DNA from: Collybiopsis luxurians FD-317 M1
Lineage: Eukaryota > Basidiomycota > Agaricomycetes > Agaricales > Omphalotaceae
Assembly: GCA_000827265.1 (NCBI GenBank)
Contig: KN834767.1
Coordinates: 647,595 to 711,594, forward strand
Reading direction: 5' to 3'
Length of the DNA: 64,000 nucleotides
In this document: positions 34,298 to 45,450 of the stretch, piece after piece
Layout of the letters: every line of letters begins with the position of its first letter
How positions within the stretch are numbered: the stretch's first letter is position 1
The notes under the pieces: generated by a model
Databases searched by the model: none
Told to the model about the DNA's origin: nothing
What the model saw: only the letters and a program-made list of their open reading frames with translations
Program-made: the position numbers and the translations under genes

Positions 34298-37092
34298 TTA
34301 GAGTCTTGATTTCGCCACCTCTCCGCCCATTATCTCCTTTTTCGCTACCTCTCTAAGCACTCGTCGAAGTATTTTACCAGTAGGACTTTTCGGAATAGCA
34401 TTAACGAAACAAATGCCACCGTCAAGCCATTTGTATCTTGCCTTGGCCTCGGATACGTACTACAGAAACAGGCAAGAAAGTAAGCAAACCACTACCGAAT
34501 AGGCCACACATAAGACACTGCTTACATTGAATACCAGACTCCGTATCTTCTTCTCCATATCCGCATCCTCTCGTACCGCTGATGCTTTGTCGGGATGGAG
34601 AACGATGTAGGCTCGGGGTAGCTGACCCGCATACTCATCCGGGATGCCAATTACCGCTGCGTCGGCTATATAAGGATGACTTAGGAGATGACCTTCTAAT
34701 TCGGGCGGGGCAACTTGGAAGCCTTTTACTTTGAGGAATTCCTAAATTTGAATGTTTGAAATTTCTTCTAATTCATAAAAAGAATATTTGATTGAATTCT
34801 TTACCTTCAGTCGATCGACTATGTTCAAGCTGCCATCGGGGTGAATAATTGCTACATCCCCAGTCTTGAGCCACCTACGTGTCATAAAATGAGTTTCCGA
34901 CAGCAGGAAGAACAACCAGCGCTCACCCATCAACAAATGTCTCCCGAGTTCTGAAAAAGGAGCCGTTATAAAGCAGATAGGCAAAGAGCCGAACAGCTAC
35001 TTACGCCTCCTTGTTCCCATAATAACCCAGTGCAATCTGGCCCCCTTTGAGCAATAGTTCCCCAGCTTCTCCATAAGTGGCTAGCTTTCCATCGGGCCTA
35101 ACTATCTTCGCCAGAGTCCCCGATACCAACTGGCCCACACTACCGATTTTCCCTACCCTTTCAGATAACGGGAACTAGACATTTAAATAGAATAAGTAGC
35201 TTTGTTTGGGAAAAGTAAATGTATCCTTACCAATGTAGCCACAGGCGAAGTTTCTGTCATACCTATAGTTAAATTTACTCCGGTCAGAGCGACATTCTGA
35301 TGCGCACACAATGGGAAAGAAACTTCACCAAAACCTTGACCAAATTCAATTCCGGGAAAAACCTCTTGAAATTGACGACACAGCTCGGCTGACGCAGGGG
35401 CACCCGCAATCATACAATACCGAAGGCTTGACAGTTTGGCCGATTTCACAGCTGGATGCTGAAGCATCCAGAGATTCATGAGTGGATACGACTTGACCTT
35501 AAGGGGGATTCTGACCTTGCAAAATAGTATTGCCTGCGGTGGAACGATCCTAGGTTCAGCGTCGACTTTCAGCTTCGACCTTCAAGCGTCGCATTACATA
35601 GATCTTCACATACCAGATATGTGAAATTCTGTATTCCTCGATGCTTTTCAGCCACACCTCAAAGTCAAACTTTCTCGATATCACAACGTTCATCTGAGCG
35701 TCGTCAAACAATAATTAATGTCATTCAATGCAAGGTTGACAAATGGTGCGCACTCTCGCGAATAGTGGAAAGTGCAACTAGAAGGAATAGGTCAGATCGT
35801 TGAGCCAGGCAGCGACGAAGTTACTTGCATTTAACGTCAATCCATAGATGTGATAAATGGGGACAGCTATTCGAGGGATCAGAAACCTTGGCATGATTTA
35901 GGACATAACAACTGACCACAGGAACCCACATCCCCAGGTCTAAATCTCTGTTCGTCCCTCTCGATGGAGGAGTCAAAGACGCGATGAAATGCTGCCATCT
36001 GGATAATATTGCAAATGATGTTGTAGTGCGAGAGCATCACTGCCTATATAACAGGTGTAAATGAGTGTAAGAACCAGTGGGATTGACAAACCTACTTTGG
36101 GCATTCCGGTAGTTCCTGATGAAAAGCTTAAGAAAGCGATCTTTTCCTTGGCCTCTCCAGGGGAAAGATGTAACTCAGGATACGGCGGCAATAGATTTCC
36201 AAGATCGACAAGTTGATCCACTGTGTACAAATCATTCCTTGAAGATTCAATTACGATAATGGGTATGCCGGTGAGCCCTGCATTTGAGATCGCTTCCAGG
36301 GCCACAGATAGGCAATCTTCATGGACGAACATCAAGCTGCTTTTGATTAGCTTTAGTTGATATCCTGCATTGTTCACATAAGTGCGTCAAACAAGGCCTC
36401 TGGATGCCTTGTTACTCACCAAGTTCTGAAACAGTCGACGTTGAGCTCATTGGTCTGTAGTAGTAATGCAGCTTTATGCAAACGATCACCAAAAGAAAGT
36501 TTCTTACGAAACGATTCCTCCCAAGCGATGAGTAGCCCAGATGCATGTCGTATAATCTACGTCACGACAGAGCTGCTTAAGTTTGTTTCCACTGGACACG
36601 ATTGAGTTGGGTTTCTATACTTACATAGATGATTTGGACTAAAGATTGACACTACGTTAAGATGGGTGCGCATATTTTAGAATAAGAGATGAGTAAAGGC
36701 GCTGAATAACATGCCTGTGAAGCTACGTTGGCTTTGATCTGGGCCTAGCAATAGACTACCAAATTTTGCCTTCAACGCTCGAGCTAGAGCATCTGACCTT
36801 TCCTTCATCTAGCAGAAAGCATGTTCCACGTCAGATAAGGATTGTTCTGCTCCGTTCTCTGCGAAACTGGCTTATTCACCTCGGAGAACCTCAGCTGACG
36901 ACCGGTGTCTTCTTCAATCAAACTTCCACAATCCAATCCGAGGTCATCTCGAAGTTGCAGATTGAAAGCATCGATATCCTTTCTTGTCCTATCCAAGAAA
37001 TCGAGCGGATGTTTGTCTAGCAGGAATTGAGGAAGAGTTAGATTGTCCGGAATTTGCGGCAGGGAAGGACCAAGCGAATGGAAGATTGACAT
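34298..37092 (-). CDS. 4-coumarate-CoA-ligase-like acyl-CoA synthetase with peroxisomal signal
   Basis: Eighteen exons, minus strand: 36880-37092, 36715-36808, 36625-36651, 36508-36556, 36420-36454, 36096-36364, 35917-36043, 35829-35866, 35754-35777, 35614-35693, 35516-35549, 35329-35458, 35231-35262, 35005-35174, 34927-34950, 34805-34874, 34526-34741, 34298-34459; 597 aa. ANL-family motifs are all present: [13 protein letters not shown] (ATP loop, ~217-229), [55 protein letters not shown] followed by [23 protein letters not shown], and [11 protein letters not shown] with the adenylation lysine. The last residues are SRL, a PTS1 variant, so a peroxisomal acyl- or aryl-CoA synthetase is likely. 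Six exons are under 40 nt. Two introns need GC donors: after exon 2 (GCATGT) and after exon 8 (GCAAGT, giving GLTLN-LHFPLF). Confidence 0.82.
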
Positions 37093-38036
37093 CACTAGTT
37101 GGATGGAAGAAGAACCGCAAGTAAGGTTTGCTGGGAGATGAAAACATAACCTGGTATTTAAGCATTGGAGCAAAATCTGATCCTTGATGTTATCCCCGTG
37201 TCTCGAAATCCAGGATCCGTGACTGACCTACATTTCCTGACATCGTCGGCGATTCCATTTTGTGTTTGTCAGGTGTGGCTGACCTTGCAATATTTGAGTC
37301 TGACGATCCTTCGGTGAAGATGCCGAATCGAGTAGTGAGCACCAATCAACAGCGATTGCGTTGGTCACGACAGGGTAAGAACACGACTGGATATATCAAC
37401 GTTTATCAAGATAGACGTCGACATCTGACACAGTTAAAAATAAAAGCATGAACATTGGACCCTCTTCTCCTCCGACGAAGTGTTGCTTTACAACCAGAAG
37501 AATAGAGCACCGGAGGATTCTGCGGAGTAGGCATCAAATTCATCATTCATCTTGAAGAATACGGTTAGACAGCGACAGCCTGAGTTTGCATGAGAAATCC
37601 GGGGAAAACAACTATACGCCATGGTTTGTGGTTCATATTGCCTTTGATGCGATCAGCAAACCATAGCATTGACATTGTGTCATCCGACGACGAACATTCA
37701 ATACTTTGCATTTACTTGCGAAAGACCGGAGCAGTCCGATATTGCTTCCCGCCAGGCGCCGCCACTCGGGGGTCGATAATCTCCTTGGCTAGGCCTAAAT
37801 CTACAAAAATAGGGTGGGGTACCAATCATGCTATACATAGGTACACGTATTTCCTCTGCGTCCTAATTTCGAGGTGGAAGATGCTAACGAAAACAGGATC
37901 AAGATCGAGAACATAACCAATCTGCGCCCACCGAAGCATTCTTTCCGTCATCTGAAGTTCCATACAGGCTGGCCAGGCGATCTTCTCCCGCCACTTTTTT
38001 TCCTCCCCTCGATCTTCCCCTATTCTTCCCTATCTC
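37093..38036. other. Intergenic region between 4CL-like and MYND genes
   Basis: About 0.9 kb. Upstream side of the 4CL-like gene and downstream side of the MYND gene. Only short ORFs without family resemblance; nothing supportable was seen. Confidence 0.5.
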
Positions 38037-40065
38037 CTAGCCGTGTGTCTCCGTTCTGGCCTTGTATCCGCTCCCATTTCCAGATCTGCCCTCCCCCTCA
38101 TCGCCATTAGCCTCCTTTCTCGATGAATTAGGAAACAAATTATACACCCCCGAAAATCGATACTGCGGGAAAACGGCATAATACCGGAATTCTCCTCCCT
38201 TCAAAGCTGAACCCTTACCGACAGGATCGACGAATGTTTCTGGGGCATCCTTCAAACGACAAAAGCTCCAATCGAACTCGTCCACCTCGGAATACCCATA
38301 TCCACCGCAGGTACAAGGGACGTCGGATTTCTTCTTCACGAAAAACCGCAGAATCATGAGCGTTGAGGCAATCTTTCCCCATGCATCCCCGTAGTGGTAT
38401 TCGATGTGAGAGACCAAGGAATATCGGATGTTTCTGATGTGTTTTGGTACAATTTGCTCCATGATATAGGTGAAGAAGGTTGTATCATAGTTATTGTTGT
38501 ATGGAGAGAGCGCGGAGGATGCTATTGGGACGCATTGTTATCGAATTAGGAAATTCGAGAGAAGAATGTCATGGGAAACTCACAGAATGGACGAGTAAGC
38601 ACATTCTGTCTGCATACTTCTCGGTGACCAGCACTCCAATCCTCTCTTTGACATGTTTGGGAGCAGTAAACCTTGGAGCGACATTGAGAGCAGGCTTGAA
38701 CGAGGTGGTCTTGCTCGGGAGTAGTACTGCACTGCAGCGGAAATGAACACCCATCATCACCCTCTGAACAAACATACGCACCTTCTTACTCGCGCAGATA
38801 ATCGTGACTTCCGCATACCTCTTCCGCATAGCATCAAGCTCCTTGGCCTTTTTTATCGTGCCTTTCCATGCATTCGCGAACTTGGATAAGCCCGATCTTC
38901 CTGAAAAATCAAATGCTTTCGCATCCTCCGCGAGTGCCCTATCCGTATACTTGACGAAACGCCGCAAGATCGAGGGGAAGGAAATATACTCCTTGACCAA
39001 GACTTCAACTATTCCACATGCCAACGTTTCCAAAAACGGAGTCCTTGTATTGAAGATCTCGTCCTCGCTCTCGATAAAGTACGCGAGGTTTTGAACAGCC
39101 TGGAGCCATCTGCAATCCAGAACCTTAGCCATCTCTGGCAGCTTGCCAAAGTCCGAGTTTATCTCGTCGAAGATGAATCGGTGCAACTTCACAACACAGT
39201 AAAAGTAAGATTTTCTGTCGATTTCCGGAACACGGTCTCTGACTTCGGGCATCGAAATACGCCTGACGGTGTTAGTGACGGATTCGAGAGCTCCGGCTCG
39301 TAGGAGAGATTCGTAGATCGAGGATTCGTTTTTGTCCGTGAGGCAACCCATGAAAGTGGCGACGTATTCGAGGGCTCTGAACGAAACGCCAGGCATCCGC
39401 TTGGAAACATGAGCATCGAGGAAGGTCATGCAGATCTGGACGGGATCAAAAGATGCCTTCAGAAAAGCTTGGATGAACACGGTATCTGGACCGGCGTCAA
39501 AATCATTCACCGCATGCCAGAAGAGGTAGACGGTTCGGGTGTGAAGAGGGAGAGACGAATGCAGCGAAATATTGGCGAAGGACCATGCCTGAAAAACGAC
39601 GCGGAAGACGTTTGGCGTCTTTTCGATTAACGATGCAGCCTCGAATTGTAGGTCCCAATGACAGTGCCCGGGACCCAAAAAGATGAGCGGAAAGGCGAAT
39701 AGAACACGCTCTTGAAAGTCCCAGGCTTTCCAAGACGTTGCCTGCTTCTGCAGGCATTTTTCGACGAAGAATTCAAGCCAGCGGTAAATTAGATTCCACT
39801 CGTACTCATTTCCGCTGAAAAAGAGATGTTTGGCTAGATGATTATGCCGCTCCTGGAAGTCGTAGATCAGGGAAAACAATGCACCCAATGCATCGTGCAT
39901 TTCCTCGGTAGGTTCGCATAGATCGAAATCGTACGATGAAGGAGGAAGAACGGTGAGTACTCGGAAGACAAACTTTCTCTTCCGAAAAAGCTTTTTGCCC
40001 TCGCTAGCCATTAATAGGGCTTTGTTGGGTGCTGGCGCGCCAAAAGTACATCTACTTTCGGGCAT
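38037..40065 (-). CDS. MYND-type zinc-finger protein
   Basis: Exons 38782-40065, 38584-38731 and 38037-38521 on the minus strand give 638 aa. The long N-terminal part (residues 1-420) is helical and resembles agaric MYND proteins (WKAWDFQERVLFAFPLIFLG, ALEYVATFMG). The zinc finger appears only after splicing at residue 428/429: CASKK-CSTTPEQ, CSQCRSKVYC, SQTCQREDW, GHREVC, all eight ligands in place (~424-470). MYND fingers bind short proline-rich peptides in partner proteins. The C-terminal exon (FFTYIMEQIVPKHIRNI onward) is typical of the same agaric family. A later start at residue 19 (MASEGKKLF) is possible. Function unknown. Confidence 0.8.
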
Positions 40066-42441
40066 AGCGTTGAGATGGAGGTGAAAGTTGAAAGGTAAAA
40101 AGGCGGAAGCGTTCTCGGTTTGAAGAACGTAATAAGTACATAAGGATCTGAGTCAGGCCGCGAAGTCCAACGTCCAAAGTAGATCCGCTCAAATCCTTGA
40201 TTACCTGGGTTGAAATCAGTTAGGTGAAACAATTAATATAAAATCGACTCCAAGGGCCCAACGGCCGCCCAAGGATCTCTTTTGCTGAACCACGGGAGTA
40301 ACAAGGGAGCCAACTCTAAAACGGCAAACCATTTCTTCGGACTGGCTTCCAATGACTTGCTTGGAAAGAATATCAAACAGCTGCTGGATAGTGGCGAGAG
40401 ATTAGAATCCTTTATAGGATCATTGTCAATATCTGGTGCTCTGGCGTTGTATGTCAACTGGTTCCCGCCGACAACTGGGACAAGGACGCAAGAACTTCCA
40501 AGATTTCAACGAAAGTTAGCAAATGATAAATAAATAAAAACAACACATTCCCATAGCACCGTAAGAGTCGAACGTCGAACTCGCAGCCTTCGAGTCCGAT
40601 CTACCTAGATTGCTAAATGTATCTCAGAGAGATCGTATCAGTCTACATCCGACACTGAACTGAATGCGACTGACTCTCAACTCTGTCAAGCCAAAGCTCA
40701 GGCTCGACGAGATTACAGGCTATAGCGCGCTAAACAGCCATAATCCCAATGGATTCCGTACAAATTACAGATACAAACAAAAAACCCGGGTTGGAAGAAG
40801 GTTGAAGAGTAATACTTGATACAAAATAATCCCACTCAATGTACTCCAACGCAAATTCACCTTTCTCGAAAAAAAACCTTCCCAAATCCTGCAGTCCTTG
40901 GCGCAGAGAATTACGGTACGTGATAGAACACGGATGAGTTACCGGGGAGTATAACAAGCACAGGCAGTGGTGAATGGATCTGAGAGACGAGAAGAGAAAG
41001 CAAATAAAGGCCAGTAAGGGAATGATTACCGGAGGGATGGGATGGGCTGCCTGGCAGAGACTAGTCATCCAGGCAATGACGCAGCTGGAGTTGACTCCTC
41101 CACCGCCGTTCTCCTCGCCGACGGGAACGTCGATAGTGATGTCCTCGACAGCGGAGGTCGTACTATGGTTCGCAGGGATATGAAAGGGACAGGGATATGA
41201 AATATTGTGAAAAAATGTGTTTTTAACATGGTTCTCGCTATCGGGTGCCTTCCACAATTTTTTGATAGATTAATCAAATAGTATTTATGAATCTCAGATA
41301 CTTTACAGAGCTGTTTCTTGATACCAGTGACTATGGTGGCCTGAACTTCGACAAGATTGAGGTGCATACCCCCATCAAATTCTCAGGAATATAAGAATGT
41401 GAATAGAAACAGGAGAGACAAACATGAGATATGATAGCAAAGGCTTAATTCTAAATTTTCTAAGCAAAATATGGGGTACAGTGCAAACAAAAAAAATCCT
41501 CTAACGTTGATTACGCCGATTACGCCGCTCTGCCGCTGTCCGGCTTTATATGACAGATCTGTGACCAGAATCTTTCATATCCCTGTTTTTGCTCGGTCAC
41601 TGCCCGACACGACGAGTAAATTCAAGAAAAATACCATAAATTCAGACTGGGGGTTTTCCAGTGGTAGGTTTTGGTTGTTCTATTTAGATTTTTGAGATAC
41701 CTACTGATTGTTTCAGTATAAAGAATATTTCATATCCCTGCGAACCATAGTAAAGTTAGAAGTGATGGTGGTGAAAGCATCCATTGCAGAAGCGAGACAC
41801 GGGTGGGTCAGACTAAGTCTGAAGAAATTGTAAGAAATTAGGTCTCCTTTTATACGTTTGGAGGAGGTAGGTCTTCTGTGCTTCGGAGTTTCCGGACGCG
41901 ATGCTGCATTTGTTTGACAGAGCCAAGTTTTTTCTCCAGACGTTGCTCAACTGTTATTTAATCTATAGGCAGCGATCTTGAATTCTCATTTCAACTGAGA
42001 TTGCGGTCCCGCGCTTTGAGGTAACAAAAAGAAATGGATTAGGTACGAGAACTCAGGAACAAGCACTGAGGGACATTGCAGCTTTAATTAGTGAGACGCA
42101 ATGAACCGGACAAAGCGAGTGGTATCCTTTCCTGATATAGCAAGTAATCTGGCATTGAAAGGAGCTGGAACAATCATACCACTGACAACAACTTGCCTAG
42201 AAACCTGCGATGACCTTCAAACGCGCCATGGAAATCGACCTTGGGATACTTCTCGGTATATACAGTTTCTCGTTATTCATCCTACATACCTGCATATACT
42301 AGGGAAGACCCAGCCACCCTGAGTATCTAGTTTTGCTTCTCAATAAGCTTCGGGTTATGCAGGCAGTGGAGGAGAACGTGTATGTAGATTTAGTGAACCG
42401 CGGAAAATCAACGACAAAAAGGCCCAATGGAAAGGAATTAT
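40066..42441. other. Long intergenic region with inverted repeat
   Basis: About 2.4 kb with no confident gene. A minus-strand ORF (40730-41257) contains a hydrophobic segment but no family match. TTTCATATCCCTGCGAACCA occurs on the + strand near 41728 and on the - strand near 41165-41190, forming an inverted repeat across about 0.55 kb. A tRNA-like 3' fragment (AAGGCTGCGAGTTCGAC, minus strand) occurs near 40575-40591 and matches the 3' half of the tRNA at 42.4 kb. Confidence 0.45.
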
Positions 42442-42601
42442 TGCCCACCGCGAGGGTCGAACTCGCAGCCTTGTACAGGCTGTACCTGAGCTCAATCGTA
42501 CCCGAGCTCGAATCGCTGAGCGCTCGTCATTTGCGAATCGCAGATCCGCTGAAAAATGTTAATTAAGAGTCTGACGCTCTATCCGATTGAGCTAGGCGGG
42601 C
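42442..42601 (-). tRNA. tRNA-Lys(CTT)-like gene with a long interruption in the anticodon arm
   Basis: The 5' half is a perfect-looking tRNA-Lys: GCCCGCC acceptor, TAGCTCAATCGGATAGAGC D-arm, then TCAGA-CTCTTAA with anticodon CTT. The 3' half has GCGAG-TTCGACC-CTCGC T-arm and GGTGGGCA, which pairs with the 5' acceptor (one G-U). Between them lie about 85 extra nt. The expected 3' anticodon-stem strand TCTGA is not found; TGTAC stands before AAGGC. So this is either a tRNA with an unusual intron or one broken by an insertion. The insert contains the repeats GAGCTCGGGTAC and GAGCTCAGGTAC and an AGCCT..AGGCT hairpin at its end. Confidence 0.55.
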
Positions 42602-42820
42602 AGTGCTTCTGGTGATTTGTGGTTGACTCCGACAGAGAGCGAAGATTCTCTAAATTTTTATATCTTTTATACCTCTTCTTGTATGACGATAAAGACAACC
42701 TTTCAAGCTGGAGCAAAGTGCATCGTGCACATCTAGACAGCTAAAAATTGAAGCGAGTTGGAACTTGGAAGCGAACTGTGTTCCGCGATGCCGGGTACGC
42801 GTCAGCCGGCCACCCCCCGA

Positions 42821-42833
42821 ACCCTAACCCTAA
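42821..42833 (+). repeat. Interstitial telomere-type tract (unit A)
   Basis: ACCCTAACCCTAA, two full repeats of the TTAGGG type in CCCTAA orientation, about 90 bp before the point where unit A and unit B become homologous. Short by itself, but a longer tract stands at the same side of unit B. Confidence 0.5.
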
Positions 42834-43122
42834 TCCGAAGTGCCTCTTGACGCGTCTGTGCCGAATTGGTCCTTCAACGTCAAACATATTAATCCATTCT
42901 TATACTCAAACCCTTTCCTGCCATACATCCAATTCTCTCTCTAAACCCAACCGCCATCTTCAGCCCCCCAAACGCTCACGGTGCACCTTAAGCTCAACCT
43001 CTACTCGAGTGTATACTATCGTCGTCCCTAACACCTGTAGTCCTTTAAACCCGCTCGAACTACCGCTCGAATTTTAAAGTGACCTTATACGGTACAACTG
43101 AATCACCGGACTATCAAACATT

Positions 43123-43416
43123 ATGGCTCTTGGACGATTATTTCACTACGCGTTCGACGCGATTATAGTATCGACCGTTTTGGCTGGGGTGAAGAAAAAC
43201 AGTGGGTTCAGGTATGTCTTCATTCAGAATTATACTAAACTGTGCTGACTTCCTCTTCCTTGTCACTTCCAAAGCCCGGACCTCAACCAAATAACCAACC
43301 CCTCGCTGAAATCTGCAGCCGAGACATATCTCGGGTTTGGCGAGACGGTGTTTGGGATGATTCAAGGGTCGGCGGTGAATAGTGGTTATTTTACGAACCA
43401 TCCGAAGAAGGATTGA
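43123..43416 (+). CDS. ATG44: Mitofissin / Atg44-like DUF1748 protein
   Basis: Exons 43123-43211 and 43275-43416 give 76 aa; the 63-nt intron has GTATGT..AAAG borders and a GTGCTGACT branch point. The start MALGRLFHYAFDAIIVSTVL followed by AGVKKNSG is the hallmark of the DUF1748 family. The second exon has the second helix (ETYLGFGETVFGMIQGSAVN) and ends HPKKD. Family members (S. pombe Atg44, S. cerevisiae Mdi1, about 73 aa) are small intermembrane-space proteins that bind membrane and drive mitochondrial fission during mitophagy. Length and both amphipathic segments fit. It converges with the aldolase gene 3' of it. A dead copy lies at 48.7-49.0 kb. Confidence 0.85.
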
Positions 43417-43779
43417 GGTCTGGGAGTTATGAGGCCCCCGGTTGTTGGAGAATCGAGGAGACGATGTAGGGGAAACGAATTGCAGCAGGTCTTTTGAAAC
43501 ACATTACTATCCAACATTTGCGAGATCGAGTCAGCTGGTTCGGTGGTGATAATCTAGGGAAGAACGGCTGGGATAAACGACTGTGCTAGAGCGGTCAATT
43601 GTGCGGAACTGGGACGATGTCACGATATGTATTTATTTTCTCTCTGGCTTATTCGATTTTTCGTCTTCCGCATTCTTCACTCAGAAGTACACTTTCATGC
43701 ACTGTCATTTGTTGTACTACCTATTTTCCAGAGCAACCAAACACACTACTCCCTTAATCCAGCGTGAACGTACGACGCA

Positions 43780-44895
43780 TTATAACGATTTCTCAATCTT
43801 AATCACATCCTGGACGGCTTTCCACCATTTTCCCTCTTTTGTGTTGATATCACTTGCGACCAGCTTATCCAAACTCACACTCAACAACGGTCCTCGCACA
43901 GTTCCGTCTCCATACCCAAATTCCCTTGCCACAATCGCCTTGACACCTCCCACTCCCCCAATCTTCGATACCGCCCAATCCGCTGCCGATACTTGTTTCT
44001 GCAAAACGAACGCCTCTGCCAATTTATCCGCATTCTTCGCCGGATCCTGTTGGTATTCAAGAAAGAGTTGATAGATTTTCGAATGCACTTTCGGTGCAAC
44101 ATTGACTAAGGCCCCGATGACTCCCGCTCCACCTGAGAGAAGCGTGTGCAAGAAAACGTCTGATTTTCCTGCGAAAGTGGCGAATGTGGTCCGGTAGTCG
44201 TATTCTGCGGAGAGGCGCTGGATTTTGCCGATGTTTCCGCAGCTCAGTTTGGTTCCGACGATGTTGGGATGGGTGGCGAGAGCGGAGACGACGTCAGAGT
44301 CGAGGTCGATTCCGGCTGTTACGACGGGGAAGTTGTAGATCATGTAGGGAATTGGGGAGGACGAGGCGACCTATGAATCGTTCGGTTAAGTTTTTATGTC
44401 CTAACCGGCCTCCGAACTAGACTCACCTCCCTATGAAATGCCAATATCTTATCAACGCCCATCGCAGGAGCCCACGTACTCGGGGTCAGCACCAATACCC
44501 ACCCCGCCCCAGCCTCTTTAGCTTCCGCACAAAGCTCCTTCGTCTCTCTCGCAGACTGAGCTCCGGTTCCGGCAATGAGCAAGATGTTTTTGAATCCCGC
44601 AGAGTCGAGAGTTTTTCGGGCGAAAGAGATGGTTTGTGATCGTTCGGAATGTGAGAGGTGCTGGGCTTCGCCGTTGGATCCTTGGATGAGGATTCCTGTT
44701 ACGCCGCCCTGTGTAGAGTTTAGTGTTTGCGACGTAATAATAATGAGATACGGAATGGGATCGCAAGTTCACCTCGGCTAATCGTAGAATATGTTTCTTA
44801 TACGATTCCCAATCGATATCTTCGCTTTCACTGTGGAAGGAGAGGACAGCGGGGACGTATATGCCTGGTGGAGGTGGAGAGCCGGACTTTGACAT
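43780..44895 (-). CDS. DHDPS/NAL-family aldolase (2-keto-3-deoxy-sugar-acid aldolase-like)
   Basis: Exons 44773-44895, 44427-44708 and 43780-44370 on the minus strand give 331 aa. The DHDPS-family motifs are GSNGE (51-55), the tyrosine motif YNFP (147-150) and the Schiff-base lysine in GTKLSCGN (Lys176). In fungi the closest type known to me is the L-threo-3-deoxy-hexulosonate aldolase of D-galacturonate breakdown (GaaC/Lga1), which yields pyruvate and glyceraldehyde; related 4-hydroxy-2-oxoglutarate aldolases cannot be excluded. No targeting signal is visible, so cytosolic is likely. Introns are 64 and 56 nt. It converges on the mitofissin gene. A dead copy is in unit B. Confidence 0.85.
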
Positions 44896-45450
44896 GGTTG
44901 TTATTCGTTGATCCTTGGGTATACAGTGTGCAAGCTGGCAAATACTCACAAGTATCTATTCTGGCAAATCGGAAGTCTTCCGGGGCCCGCGCCGGAGCGG
45001 AAGGTCGGAATTGATACCGACATTCTATCTGGTTTTATGTGGTTTGATCAACAAAGTACTGTATATATGAATGAATTTTGCACTTGCAGACGCATCTTGG
45101 GCCCCTCCAATGTGCGATAAGAGCAGGAATGCATAGCGGTGCTTGGCCTTCAACAAGTGCTTAATGGAACAGCGAGAAACCTATCCGCAAATGATTTATC
45201 TGCTTAAGCTATGTAACTGTCGGGCCGTATTTGGTTTAACTGCTTAAACCATGTACTGGTTTAAACAGCGCTTTGGACACCGCTCATTAAGTTTCATGAA
45301 GGCATGTTGGAAGTGGCATGTCATTGTCAGTCATTGTCATGGACACAATGGACATATAGCAACAGGCCTGATATCTGCAGAGCTTCTATATTGTCTTCCA
45401 CCACCTCTTAGCTCTGGCCACCTCGATCCCTCACTGTACCACTGGTTGGA

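Noticed and set aside
21252..40065. A secondary-metabolite gene cluster
   Set aside because: There is no backbone enzyme (PKS, NRPS, terpene synthase), the genes lie on both strands, and the methyltransferase is dead. I treat shared location as unproven.
40560..40600. Second tRNA gene on the minus strand
   Set aside because: Only AAGGCTGCGAGTTCGAC is tRNA-like. The T-stem partner and acceptor end do not pair, so it is a fragment.
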